Shown here in pieces: positions 11,131 through 23,461 of a stretch of 64,000 nt of DNA (positions are counted from its first letter, which is position 1; each line of letters opens with the position of its first letter). The DNA comes from Clonostachys chloroleuca. Its lineage: Eukaryota > Ascomycota > Sordariomycetes > Hypocreales > Bionectriaceae. The DNA lies in contig JBANAY010000004.1 of assembly GCA_037952775.1 (NCBI GenBank), forward strand, positions 10,168,001 through 10,232,000. Direction: 5' to 3'. The translations under genes were made by a program, and so were the position numbers. The notes below the pieces were generated by a model. That model made no database searches. It was given only the letters and a program-made list of their open reading frames with translations, and was not told the DNA's origin.

Positions 11131-13522
11131 CTAGTCTGAGCTACCTGGCATTGAGACATTCCTCCTCCAGTCACTACTCCAGATGAACGTTCCACACCTC
11201 CACTCTGAGTCCTTCTCCTTCTCCCCACTTGGCCCAAGCGGACGCGGGCACATAAAGAACGATCTCCCTGTTGGTGATAGGTCAGCACGTGTGGTAGGTA
11301 TACTTGATATTGGGGGTGGGAGGATAAGTGTGGGCAAGATGGAGGGAAGTGCGCGATGGCTGCAGAGCGTAGCAGGGGAAGGGGGGACAAGGATCAAGGT
11401 ACCAGGAGAACAAGTCTCGAGGGAAAGGTGCGCCTTACCGCAATTAACGCCGGGCTTCTTGGTCACAAGGCTGATGCATGGCTCGTCGTGGTTGCACCGG
11501 GGCACGACCCGCTTGCCCAGCAGCTTTGACCACGACTCCTTTGCCTCGATTGGGTCGAATACTCTTTCGGGCGATGGCTTGGACGAGTCGAGCTGAGATG
11601 GCTCGGGCGTTTTCTGAGAATCGTCCTTGGGTAAGGTCTCAAGTGATGGTGGTGAGACTACTGACTTGGCGCTGGGACTACGAGCCTCCTTTGTTATTGA
11701 TGTTGGAAGTGGCTGGGCGGCCGTGATGGACTCAGCGCTGGACTGTTCCGCGCTCGTCTTGGCCTTATCGCTGCTAGTCGCTTTGAAGAAGCCTGCCAAC
11801 GTCATTTGACCAGAGCCTGACTTGCTCTTCGCAGTGGCGCTGCCCCCCGAGGCTAGCTTGGGGCGTTTGGATTTCGCCAGCACGTTGGGATCTCCCACTT
11901 TCCGCTTTGACATGGAAGTTTCCATAGCATCCTTCTTTCCCATGGCGTTTTGGGAAAGTTCCCCTTCCCGTTCTGATTCTGTGCTGATGACGCCTGGGCC
12001 CTCTGAGCCAAGACTTGGCAAGTTTAGCGAGTCTAGCTGAGGATTGTGGTCGACGCCGCTGCTCTCACTTGACGAGCCTTGTTCGTTCAGCTCAGGGGGA
12101 GCCAGACCAGCGAGCTGAGACCGTTGCCGGGAAAACATGTCTCGAATACTTCGTCTGCGGTCGAACTCAGGGATCAACCTGGCGGAGAGTGGCAGCACGT
12201 CACTCGCGGCCCAGATCCGCTGGCGTTTTCCCTTGACGAACATGCCTGGCGGGTTCATGATATCATGAACGAACTCACGCTCCCCATTGATTGTGCGGTC
12301 AAAAGACATCCTGAAATACACGGGGCAGTGGTCAGATCCCATGAGGCCCTCTTGGATGTCGGCATACTCGGCCCATTCTTTGACACCATTGGTGCAGAGA
12401 ACGTAGTCAATGCGGCTGCCGAAGTTGGCTGGCCGAGTGTTCTTCTTGGTGTCCCAGCATGTGTTCATCCCTTTTCTCTTCGGGTGGAATTTTCTGCAGA
12501 GATCTGTCAGGACGGGGTGCTCGCGGCCTTCATCACGCTTGCCCTTGACCTTTCCGCCATGGACGAGCTGGTTGAATACCCGGCGAGTGGGCGCCTCGAG
12601 CCAATCTTCCATACTGATTCCTTCTCTCTGGAGCATCTCAGGGGTTCTGCTGGTATCGATGGCAGCCCCAACGATATTCAGGTCACCCGTCACGACGACC
12701 TCCTTCCCGAGAGCAACGAGGTTGCGTACTCTTATATCAAGCGCCTCAACAAACTCGGTGCGGAAGTCGTCTCGGGACTCATCTCGGTTGGCTGGGCAAT
12801 ACACTCCAATAAGGACGAAGGCGGGAAACTCGAGAATTACACATCGACCTTCAGAGTCGAGGGTCGCCTCGTCCACCCTGCCCGTGAGCTGGCCAGGCGT
12901 TGGGTAGCCTCCGATGCGCTGCTCTTCTGGGAGGTCTCGGTAGCTTATGGTCGATCTGGGGGCAGAGATGCAGCCAGTGATGCCCTCCTCGGCGCGGATA
13001 GGTGCACATGTGGCGTTGCGGGTGTAGATGGCTACGCCTGAGTAACCTATGTGATCGTCATTAGCATGCTTCGGCAACGAATGGACCTCTGAATGCTGCT
13101 TGCAGTTTGGACATACCTTTCTTGTCCTTGGGCAGACTGAAATAGACATCCCAGCCGGAGATCAGAACCATCTCGTCGCTCAAGTCTTTCTTCTGAATCT
13201 TGGTCTCCTGCATGATGACAATGTCGGCCTCGAGGATGTTGAACATGTACTGTTGTGCAAGCCGTCAGTCTAATTGACCTCGGAGTGTAAGTGCGTACTC
13301 GTGCAACTGACCTCAAATGTGCGCTTGGTCCTCCAAGGCTCATAGGCAAACGGATTCCTGATGAAAAACGATTCATAAGACTAAGACGCATTGGTTGTCT
13401 TGATGGCGATATACTGACCGTATTCCATTTACTACGTCATGACTGTTAGACTGGCATATCCCATAACACGGAGAGAGAAGGGCCAATCACTCACCATTCC
13501 AAGTTGTGATTTGGAATCCCAT
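11131..13522 (-). CDS. apn2: Apn2 class II AP endonuclease (DNA-(apurinic or apyrimidinic site) lyase 2)
   Basis: Model complement(11131..11267, 11439..13046, 13117..13249, 13312..13357, 13419..13431, 13495..13522), 654 residues. It is an exonuclease-endonuclease-phosphatase enzyme that cuts DNA at abasic sites and trims blocked 3' ends in base-excision repair. Catalytic landmarks are in order: WNVNG near residue 9, MQETK with Glu44, GDLNI with Asp195/Asn197, and SDHCPV with Asp312/His313. A PCNA-binding PIP box, QMTLAGFF, lies near residue 486. The C-terminus carries a GRF-type zinc finger with the conserved RPLGPSG and WRCGTFIW segments. Six exons include one of only 13 nt (13419-13431), needed to keep the frame through the N-terminal WNVNGIRNP motif. 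It is convergent with MAT1-2-1 and divergent from cox13. Apn2 is the standard right flank of ascomycete MAT loci. I see no missing active-site residue. Confidence 0.95.
13419..13431 (-). other. apn2: 13-nt micro-exon of apn2
   Basis: The exon encodes the centre of the WNVNGIRNP motif. It is bounded by a TAG acceptor and a GTCAGT donor on the minus strand. Without it the universally conserved N-terminal strand and the frame are lost. Confidence 0.85.
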
Positions 13523-14398
13523 GATGATCGATATGCCTGCTTAGCCAAGATGACGAGCGTCCTCTTACTTGGCCCAAGAGGACCAGAGCGTAGTTACGGA
13601 GTTCTGTTCGTTGTGTTGAGCTAAGACGTGCTCTAGGGTAGGGCAGCCGACGCGTAGAGAAGGCAGAGTATTAATCTTTCCCCAGCTCTGGGACAAAGCG
13701 ATGAAGCATCCGTAGAGCGGACGGGTGACTGGAAAGCAGGAGAATTATTCTATCTCAAATGACACGGAGGAAGAGTGTAAGCTGGAAGGACATGGACGTA
13801 GCACTCCCCCAACAATACCACAGTGGAGGTGATCGCTTCAGGTGCGATGCGTGTTTGGGGGAGGTTTATTTCGTGGGGCCTCAGTGCACTCTTGCAGGGC
13901 CTGGAAGGTGCTGGCGGGGACGTAAGAGGGCCTCTGCCAATCAGGTGTGCGCTGGGACTTGCTCGGAGCAGCAATATCAAGAGTGAGGCGGATCAAGCGC
14001 AGGCAGTCCAGCGGCTCGCAGGTGTGCTTCGTGACTGCCGTGCATGAGACGCGGTGCTTACTCGAGCAAGCGCTGGGTGGCACCTTGTTGCAAGGGCGCC
14101 TGCTGAACGGAACGCTCTGGGGTTGCCCCCGAGGCTTATTGCGACTGTTGATCGGGTGCGCTGGGATTGGTCGCCAGGCTTACCAAAGCAAGAGCTGCCA
14201 GTGGCTCGTCACGGCAGCACCGCGGTGTCACGTGGCCTCGGTCAGTCGGCCCACTTGCCTGACATACCAGGCAGAAAACAAATTCCACAGTTTGTCCGAG
14301 GATGCAAGCTCCGGATTGTGACCTCACACCACTAATTACCATAACCTCTCTCGAACCTGCAACAACCGCAAACTCTCCCCTCATTGCGCTTCTCAATC
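13523..14398. promoter_or_regulatory. Divergent apn2/cox13 intergenic promoter region
   Basis: This 876 bp spacer separates two genes transcribed away from each other and must include both promoters. The open frames here are short and mutually overlapping. I see no further feature in it. Confidence 0.5.
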
Positions 14399-15233
14399 AT
14401 GTTCGGTGCCCGCCAGTTCGCCCGCAGCGCCCCGCGCTTCGCTGCCCAGCTTCGCGCCCCCGCCCAGCGCCGCCTCCTCACCACCGGCGAGAACGAGTTC
14501 GTCAAGGAGCGTCAGCACATCAAGGAGCACGCCAAGGGCACCACTGGTTCGTCGATGACCCGGGACCCGACCAATTGGGCAGGAGTAAGCTAACAGATGG
14601 CAGAGCTGTGGAAGAAGATCTCCATCTAGTACGTATCCTGTCAATTGGACTCAATTGACGTCCCCGTCGACATCTTGAGTGAATTTGACCCCACCCATGC
14701 CATCGGGTCCGACCGGCTCGAAATCTGTCGATAATCCTCGAGTCACCCCGGTCATATCGTGTGCGAGTCGAGAGTCGGAGAGCAGCCATTGTGTCTTGGG
14801 ATGTCGTACTTCGTTCTTTCGGTCGGATGGAGGGCTAACATTGGATTGAAAAGTGCTGTGATCCCCGCCCTCGGCCTCGCTGGCGCCAACGCCTGGTACC
14901 TCTGGAACGCCCATTGGGACCACTGGTCTCACCTCCCTCCTCTGGAGGAGCGCACTGAGTACCCCTACCAGAACATCCGCAGCAAGAACTACCAGTGGGG
15001 TGATGGAGACAAGGTGAGTCTTGATACTAGATCTTTGTGATATGCTGAGCTTGGCTGACCCTCTGACAACAGACCCTTTTGTAAGTTGATACCGCCTGGT
15101 TAAGACCCATTTCCTGCGATCGAACCTGCCGAACGAATGGCAACCGAATTTGACGATAGACGAAGTGCGTGAGCTAACAAGTTGGAACAGCTGGAACGAG
15201 AGCGTCAACTACCACCGCAAGGACAAGGCCTAA
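14399..15233 (+). CDS. cox13: Cytochrome c oxidase subunit VIa (Cox13)
   Basis: Model join(14399..14546, 14604..14628, 14854..15013, 15073..15080, 15191..15233), 127 residues. The N-terminus is a mitochondrial targeting sequence rich in Arg and Ala (start MFGARQFARSAPRF, with RRLLTT near the likely cleavage site). The membrane segment (VIPALGLAGANAWYLW) precedes the family hallmark HWDHWSHLPPLEER, then PYQNIRSKNYQWGDGDKTLF and a short tail. Subunit VIa sits on the intermembrane-space side of complex IV and modulates its activity and dimerisation. The gene needs an exon of only 8 nt (15073-15080) to join the DGDK and FWNES segments, which is unusual but gives the expected conserved end. Cox13 next to apn2 is part of the conserved Hypocreales MAT neighbourhood. 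Confidence 0.95.
15073..15080 (+). other. cox13: 8-nt micro-exon of cox13
   Basis: Acceptor CAACAG, eight exonic bases, then donor GTAAGT. The bases complete the conserved DKTLFWNES segment in frame with the last exon at 15191. Confidence 0.85.
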
Positions 15234-16205
15234 ACTGCGCCCGGCACAGTTTGGAAGTTGGCTATCACTGACCAGGAGGACTTTTAGAGAGATACACCTG
15301 TACATGTCCCCGGACTGAATTCAATTCCCTTTGTTTCGTATAACTTTGATGCTCGTGCCATGAATTTGTGTCTGCCGTTGTGTAGTTTGGGGTCGCACTG
15401 GAGCCGTAACACCGGGTGGCATGTGACGTATGCATCAGACATGTGCATTAACTCTCAACTGCCCTCTTAGAGTTTGGCGGGTTAGCTGTTGTTGGCAGTT
15501 CAATTAACATTGGCACTTGGGTTGGCTAGCCACCAGTAACCCGTGTGTGGATGCGAGAGGTTGGAGCCGTTGCACGCTGCCGAGGAAACTCCGGCTGGGA
15601 TGTTTTGATTGGAAACTCCTACCTGCGCGCGGTTGCCTCTCTAGAAAAGCGATGATTTTCCAATTGTCTTTGTAATAATTAATGTTGCTTTTTTTTCTAC
15701 TCGTTTGTGTAGTGACGGTACGTGACGAGACCACTTGATTCAGTTGTGCGCAGAAGAAACTGACGTGCGCTGCGCTGGGCTTCCAGTTTCATTCAACCCG
15801 GCATCTTGAAGTTACCATATCCCTGGCATCATGAGCGAGCTGGACCTCGGGCTGAGATTCACATTGCGGTAGCGCTCTTCTTACAACAGCAGACACTCTC
15901 TTTGATCTGAGTGGGATTCCTAGATCAACTCACCCGGGTCGTCTTTCCTTCACTTGACTGCCTGCATTCAACACACCATCTCGCGCATACCGGGCGAGAT
16001 TCCACGATTTGGGATACGTCTGAGACTTGTTCTTCCTTTCCTTTGTCGCTTTTTTTGTCGCTTCGAACCTCCAGTCGCGTGGCACGCCCTATCGCACGCT
16101 CAGTAGAAAGATTTGTTGATTTGGCATATCCGCGCACAGGTAGAGTGCCCTTCATCTCAGATCCTGGTGAAGACTGGTCGCCAACACCCCAGGCCATAGT
16201 CAACC
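15234..16205. other. cox13-apc5 spacer
   Basis: This 972 bp interval holds the cox13 3' UTR and the apc5 promoter and leader. I see no supported gene or RNA in it. Confidence 0.5.
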
Positions 16206-18803
16206 ATGGCAAAGTACTTGACGCCGGCCAAGCTCGGGCTGCTGGTACTTATCGAGCTCTACCTCGAGGGCGCGATTCCTAGCGATGCCGTCCTGCCTGT
16301 CTTATCCTTCATCACCTCCCATCTCATGGACCGGAGCAACACGACTCCGGGCACCAGCGCAGACCAGTCGTCACGATGGGAGCGAGCGGAGAAGACGGTG
16401 AGCCTCGTCATCAGCATCAAAGACTTTGAGAAGCTACTGGGCAGCTATCCGTTCCTCATGGGCATGCCGGGCAAGAAGCTCTGGGATCAGTTCCTCGGAC
16501 GGCTGTGGGCCCTCAACTCGCTCGATGCGCTGCACATCTTCCTCGATACCTTGCCTAGGATGCTTGCCAGGACGAAGCGGGAGCTCCAGCGCCAGACCGA
16601 AAATGGGTCGCCAGAACCTGATGAAGGAAGCAAGACCGTCAAATTATCGCGCAACTCGCTGTTCGGCGCAACAGTTCGAAGAGCCAGGGTCGAGTACAGC
16701 CGGCTCAAGTGGCATGATACGACACAGCTCTGGCAAGACTTTGTCCGGTACCGTCAGCCTACGGCGCACTACATGCGACGAAAGGCGCCTTCGAGTTTTG
16801 GCCGGCTTAGTTTCGATTGCGTTTTGGAAGAAGGCGAGAATGAATCGTGGGAGACCGGGCAGGCGATGACACTGGCATCCGTCGCATATGGCGACATGCT
16901 CTCGGGCGACCACATGGGTTCATTGCCGGTGAGCAGTGATGATATTGAAGTGCTGCTTGAATTCCAGGTTCAACAGATGCAAAGTAAGTTGGTTCATTGG
17001 TTGGGCGCCTGCTTTGACGTTAGCTCTCGACCTCTGTATTCCCCTTTTGACCGCTTGATTGCTTGACTGCTTGAACAATTCACTGCTTGAGGAAAGCTAA
17101 CCACTGGCTTTCAGAATATGGAAGTCGTGTCCCATCAGAGATTCAACACCAATTCCATGACCTCCTGAACGACAGCTGTACCGTTCCTAGTCTCACACAC
17201 TATGTCAAGTAGGTTCCGGGGGCTTCTATACCATGCCGACATCGAGAGTTGATTCTAACCTGGCTTGGTGTATAGTTTCCTCGAGTCCTGGCGAGCAGGT
17301 GACTATCCCTCAGCTTTCGATCTTCTCCATCGATACTTTGATTATACGGCGCAAACTCGAGACCGATTTTTCTATCAGTACGCCCTGATGAACCTGGCCG
17401 TCCTGCAGGCAGATTTCGGCTGCTACAAAGACGCCGTGACCGCGATGCTCGAGACTGTCTCGACGGCAAGAGAGAACAAAGACATGGCATGCCTCAATTT
17501 TGCGCTCAACTGGCTTTTCCACTTCGGGCGTTCACATCCCGACCTCGTGCGCAACCTTGAGTCCAAGAGCATGATCGGGACTGGGAAGGAGACGCTGGCC
17601 TTTCTTCGTGTCAAGGCGAAGGAGGCTGGGATGTGGAGTCTCTTCAGCTCAGTCCTTCTGAGCGAAGCCAAGCTGTCCATGATGAATGGGGAGAGCATCG
17701 CGACGGCAATAGAGTGCATGGTGCGCAGCTCTCACCTCATAGTAACGAGAAATATGCGGATAATGTTCGGGTCGCAGTTGTCGATGTACGGCTGCTTCTG
17801 GGACCGACTGGGCCTGACGTATCTGGCGACGACAGCGTGCGAAGTCTTTGTTCGCGGCCATGCGCCCTATGCGGTGTTTGAGGACGAGCTCAGGCTCACA
17901 TGCCGGCTTGCGGTCGCACTGGCCAACAAAGGGGAGTACGACGAGGGGCTGAAGCTGATGAACTCGCTCGACGGCCACTCGCTGCGAGCATGGAAGGCAA
18001 TGCAGCACTGGCGCCGGTGCATGGGCATCATCAAGGGGCAGCGTTATCTGCACCGCAACGATCTCGAGGGCGCCGAGCACATTATGGACCAGCTGGTGCA
18101 GTCGTCGGACGAAGATATGGATCCGGACGTGGCGTATATAATTGAGATGATGCACGTCGACCTGCTGGTGCGCAAGGGCGAGCTTCAGGAAGCTTTTGAG
18201 CGGGTCGACGCCACCATGGCCCGGCTGCACAAGCAGGACTGCGACAAGGCGCTGCGGATCAGGCTCATGCTCTGCAAGGTGTCGCTGCTGGACAAGTGCG
18301 GGCGGCCACAGCGCGCGTTCTCCATGGCCATGCAGGCGTCTTCTTACGCGCTGAAGGCTCGGCTGCTGCCGTTACTTTGGCAGTCGATGGGGGCAGTCGC
18401 CAACATGCTAGTGTCGCGAGGTGAGTTTGGGGCCGCGTCGAAGCTACTGAGGGTGGCCATCCCGCGGGCGCTCGAGGGCGAGCAGTTTGAGATATCCGGG
18501 CAGCTGTACTCGATCCTGGGCGACGCCTACATGGGACTGGCGGGCCGTTCGAAGCCCGAGTCGAAGCAGAGGAAGGAGTACATGACGAGGGCCATGGGGG
18601 CCGTCTCAGAGTCGTTTGATCGCTACTCCAAGCTCGAAGATATCATGCGGCAAAGAGAGATGACAGCCAAGAAGGCCGTGATCATGCAGCTTTCCGGGGA
18701 CATGACCTTGGCGGCAGGATACGCTGCTGCATATGTGTCGCTGCAACAAAAGGGGGAAGACATCAAGGCTGCTGGAGAGGGTGTTCAGGTTGCAGCTGAA
18801 TAG
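16206..18803 (+). CDS. apc5: Anaphase-promoting complex subunit 5 (Apc5)
   Basis: Model join(16206..16983, 17115..17208, 17276..18803), 799 residues. Apc5 is a scaffold subunit of the APC/C ubiquitin ligase, which degrades securin and cyclins to drive anaphase and mitotic exit in the nucleus. The N-terminus MAKYLTPAKLGLLVLIELYL matches fungal Apc5. The segment FLESWRAGDYPSAFDLLHRYFDY begins the Apc5/TPR region, and the remainder is tandem helical TPR-like repeats (for example YALMNLAVLQADFG and AASKLLRVAIPRALE). Length fits fungal orthologues. Both introns have canonical GTAAGT/GTAGGT donors and preserve frame. It is the next gene after cox13 in the conserved MAT-flanking block. I see nothing abnormal. 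Confidence 0.93.
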
Positions 18804-19481
18804 ATATTCGCTTGCCAGTTCTTCTTGAGCTGGAGGGAGGTTCATCTGTCTCCTGAAGATGGAGGGCAGGTGACGTCCGAGCAGAGCAGGAGCGAGTGCA
18901 TGGTGCATATGATGTTTTAGATTCACGGGGCGGAAGGCATTGATAGCGCATGGCGGGGTTTAATGTATGCTAGTTGTTCTCATGATAGACGTGTTTACGA
19001 CATTGTTCAATTACAGATGAGTTATCTGCGTCCACTCATGCTGCTCGTGGTACAAATACACGGCGGCGCATCTGGTTGAGAGGCCGCTACGACAGTAAAA
19101 ACCACCAGAGTAAGACTACGTTCAGACATCTCTTCAAATTGAAAACATTGTCAACCGACTGCATTGAAATTATTTGGTGGTAGCTCTGGTATCTGCAGTT
19201 CATTGACTTAAACTTGTGCCTTTGATGGAGGGTACAAATTTGGTCTGCAATTAGATTCTCAGAGACTCATCCGCGGGCTGTTCTGGCGTGTGGCCCTACG
19301 CACGGTCCACATCCCTGTTCCCTGCAGCCAATCAGATGCGCGGGTTTGTTTGGAATTCGTCGTCCTTGACACTTTCTCGCCGTCATCACCTTGAATCAAG
19401 CCTCTCGCGCGCCATGTAAGTGAGTGTCGCGCGGCCCTCGACGACAATCCCGCTCGACTCGAATGCAATCCAGCCTCCTGA
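18804..19481. other. apc5-cia30 spacer
   Basis: This 678 bp interval contains the apc5 3' UTR and the next promoter. I see no supported gene. Confidence 0.5.
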
Positions 19482-20375
19482 ATGCGGGTCACACACAGCC
19501 TCGCTTCCCGGGGCTTCCTGGGCCGCAGCTTTGACGAGCTTGCGCGCCTCTCCAGCATCGGTATGGCACCCGCATCATCACGACGGCATCCTTTTCCAAT
19601 TGGAATGTCTATTTGCTAACATGTCCCCCCAGCCTTCAAGCTTGAAGCCGTCAAGGGGCCTGCTGGTCCTCGCCCCCTCTACAGCTTCCACGACAAAGAG
19701 TCTGTACAAAACTGCATCCCCATGTCCGACGACCTGATCGGCGGCTCCTCGATTACCAAGTTCGACTTCATCACCGCCCACGACTCACAATCCTCTTCCT
19801 CCACCCTCGATAAGATACCCCCTCCCTCCTCCTACGCCCGCTTCCACGGTCAAATCTCCACCGCCCTCCCCGACGACAAACCCGTCATCAAGCGGTCCGG
19901 CTACGCCGCCTTCCGAACACCCGATCAGCCCCCCACCCTCCTGGGCCGCTCCGTCTGGGACATCGACCCCTACAGCTTCCTGGCCATGCGCATCAAGTCC
20001 GACGGCCGCTCCTACTTCATCAACGTCCAGACCGAGGGCGTCGAGCCCACCGACCTGCACCAGCACCGCCTGTTCGCCAAGTCCCCCGGCCGCTGGGAGA
20101 CCGTCTACGTCAACTGGAACGACTTTGTGCGCACCAGCTACGGCTTCGTCGTCGAGCCGCAGACAGAACTACTGAGGCAAAAGGTCAAGTCCATCGGCAT
20201 CGGCCTCACGGATCGTGTCGAGGGGCCCTTTGATCTCTGCATCGAGAGAATATGGGCCACGAACGATGTCGAGGGCCAGACAGCGCCCAAGAATGACGAG
20301 TCTGAGAGCGAGCCTGCCGAACAGTCGACGGCCGGAAATTTGAAGAATCGGAAAGGCGAGAGAATAAAGTGGTAG
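19482..20375 (+). CDS. cia30: Complex I intermediate-associated protein 30 (CIA30), mitochondrial
   Basis: Model join(19482..19560, 19633..20375), 273 residues. The first ATG in the coding frame gives the N-terminus MRVTHSLASRGFLGRSFDEL, a short basic/aromatic presequence. The intron 19561-19632 (GTATGG...CCCAG) splits an Ala codon. The CIA30 domain fills the rest: SFHDKESVQNCIPMSDDLIGG at its start, then GYAAFRTP, LRIKSDGR-like and WNDFVRTSYG segments, and a C-terminal SIGIGLTDRVEGPFDLCIERI strand. CIA30 is a matrix chaperone for assembling the membrane arm of NADH:ubiquinone oxidoreductase. The last about 35 residues are Glu/Ser-rich and poorly conserved in such proteins. Domain identity is strong. 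The start is the best choice by splice logic but not proven. Confidence 0.9.
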
Positions 20376-23300
20376 CAACTGTGTATCAATAAGTAAAACA
20401 GAATGTGGGCGTCGACTGCTATAATCAGCGAAGATAGTCAATCGTACATATTAAAGAGGACCAGACTCCATCTGTGCGTGTGGAATGACCTGGAGCAGGC
20501 TAGCTTCTTGACGAGACCCTCTGAAGTATAGCATCAGCAGGCTGCCTGAGCCAACATGGAACATAAGGGGGTCGTTTCGGGGTCATGGATTGTGAGGCAG
20601 CCACCTTCGTGCCGAGGGCGTAACGAGGGCAAATCCGGTTGCCGATTTCTAAGCGGTAGGAAAGCTGGCTAGGCCTTTTCTTTGAAATAGCAAACTTGCC
20701 AGTTCCTGCTATTGACTGGGACAAGGTGATGGACTGAGCTGTCTTGACGCTATGTTGGCCCTTCATCTGGCAAAGTCCGTATCAAGATCGGTAACCGCCG
20801 AGACTTGCTCCACAGGTCGTCAATGTGCAAAGGGGTTTAGAGTAACGTTTTGCAGGAGCAAGTCGCAAATGTAGATGGAGAAGCTTGAGAGGGATGATGA
20901 TATCAAGTCACGCGCTTGCTCTAGAAAAGTCTATGGGATGGGTAAAGAAGGAGGCGTTGGGAGTATGAGTCTGCTGAAGAAGGGTCCATGAGACCTCAGT
21001 GACGCTAAAGCTAGGTTGACAACTCCGAAAAGAGGTATAGAGTGGCAGCATGGCTTCCGTTGAAGCAAGAGTGATGCTTCTTCCAAGCTAGAAACTAATA
21101 CCACTTTTAATCGCACTATCTCCGCTGCACAGTGTCACGATACCGATAGCTTGTGTAGTCTATCTCATTAGCTTTCTCATCTATATGGCGTTTCTCTACT
21201 CAATATGTCATCTCCAGTCAGCTCATCAAAGACATATGGTACTGCCTCTTGACCGACGAGACCAAATAAATCGACATTCTGGGCGAACATCAGACGGGGT
21301 CTGCTTCTCAACATTTTGCCTGGCACTACTGCTGTAACTGAAGCACACCATAGAGCTTACCTTTCGTTTACCGTCAACGAAATGCCCCGAGAACTCTGAC
21401 CGCTCATCGTCGGTGGCTTACCTATCACCGTCAGCACAGAAACACAAGGACAAGGCTCTCTCTTGCCAGTATTCCGGTCGCATGAAATTGAGCTGATATG
21501 TCTGTATTAGACTTCCCCTGGTCGTGTCGAACCAGGAAGCAAAAGGTGCGCGCTACAGGCGCGAACGGAAGATTCATCTTTGGGCCCTTTCTGAATCACA
21601 TGTGCGGCTGGCTGAATCCGAGCCTGGATCACACAGCATGGGAGCTGTGTCTGACCAATAGGGATCCCTCTCAGCCCTGAGAAAGGCCAACAGGCACATA
21701 ATAGCCCAAATATAGCATGGAACATTCACAATATGCCCCTAATAATGCCATCCCAAGGAGCTGTCAAAAGCATCCATACTCGATTGACAAAGAATGCGGA
21801 TAGGCTCCCAGCAATTGGCTGCTGGTCCTTGCCAACCCCGAGCCCTTGACGTCCAGGCCATCACGTAGCTTGTGTCCCAGGGTCTTACATTCGAGGCTTG
21901 CCCTGCAGCTACCTAGCTAGATAGGCAATCACAGGCCCTTCTTAGGCTCTCGAGGCAGAAGGCCACCAAAGACTAACAGTGTCTCGCCTGCTTTCGATCC
22001 AGGAGATGGTCCTAGCTGGGCAATAAACAAGCAACATCACCATACCTGCAGAGCTGACAAAACAATCTGTGAGTGTCCTACTTTCCTCGAAGATGCCTAA
22101 TCAAATAACGATGTCTGTCGGTTATGCGGCTGCCGAACAAGGCTCCAGGACGACATACTCAGGTAGCTACGCAACGTTATGGTTCCGGGGAATTTTGTGC
22201 CAGGTTGTTTTAGCACTTGACAGCGTGAATGTGCACCTTCTCAGATACGAAAGGAAACAGTGGACGGTGCTAGTAGGAATACTGTGACCCAGAGCTGGAG
22301 CTGATTAGGCGCTGTACCTCCCCGATGCTGCCTGCCCTTAGGTAGACTCAAGTTTACGCAGGCGACCAGGGTTGACTGCTTCGATGTTTGCTAGAGACTG
22401 GAATAGTCGGGTTGTCAACTGAGTTGAACTGTGCCCCCAAAGAAATTCTGGATCCTGTTTCGCCCGTATCTCCCCTGTGGCACCCAAGCGCAACGTTCAG
22501 CCGGCCGAGGCTCGTAAAGGGTGTCATTATGCCTCCTCATCAGATTCTAGTAATTGAAACGGGCAATGACCTGGTCTCCTGCTGCGCCGTTACAATCTGC
22601 GAGTTGAGACTGGTCGCAGGTCTGCCATGAGTTAGGCCGACTACCCCTGCGAGCGTAGAGTAGAGCGGATCGGAACTCGCCTGCAATACCTGCAGTATTC
22701 CTCCTGGGGTGAATCCTAGGGGTGTATTTAGAGCAAGATGACCGGAAGGGAAGATGCAGACTGCCAAGGAATTGTTGGTTGGTAGCCTGTGTGGGCGTAC
22801 ATATGGTGGGTGGTATCTGGCGGTAATGAAACTCAGAAGCCAACCAGCACTGCAGCTCACAGAGCGCTGGCCAACTATATGCAGGATACTATCAGTTCAA
22901 CCATGGTTTGACTGGATTGAGTTGCAGCCTGAGCGTAACTGTCGCAGCGAGAGCGACGGACGTTGCCCGAAGGCAGAGAGGTCTCTCGTTGACCCCGTCT
23001 CAGGGTAGCTTTCAAGTTCTTAGGCTTGACCCCCAAGGGGGTGAAATAAAACATGGCACATCAACGCTCTTTCCGCGTAAGGCAGGGACCTCGTTTTTAG
23101 CTAAACATAATAATAAGAGAATGATGAGTTATTCTATGATATTTAGCTTGATATCAGATTCAGTAATAGATTAATTCTTCTGATATTGTGTTGAAATTCA
23201 ACGCTGAACTATCTCGATGTGCCATATATTATTTTGTCCACTTGACCCCCTCTTCTCAATCAGGGTCCCCATCACTTGGCCCACAGAATTGGCCAATCAA

Positions 23301-23461
23301 GTGTGGGGAATCCAGCAAAACCATCTTCTCATGACCCTCCCATCTCTGCTGTTGGCTGAATCGTCTTGGAGAGCGTGGCATGAGCTGCGCAACTTAGCCG
23401 ATAGAGAGTTTTAATTTCGGGCTGCCGAGGTCAAGTGAAATCGGCGTCGTCCAGCTCCATC
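20376..23461. other. 3.1 kb spacer without a recognisable gene
   Basis: The ORFs here are all under about 110 codons, overlapping and without motif. A strongly AT-rich patch (about 23090-23235) stands out against the surrounding composition and may be eroded repeat or transposon sequence. I cannot identify ends or duplications. Confidence 0.5.

Noticed and set aside
12079..13041. 320-codon plus-strand ORF
   Set aside because: It is the reverse complement of apn2 exon 5, which holds the catalytic motifs; the plus-strand product has no protein character.
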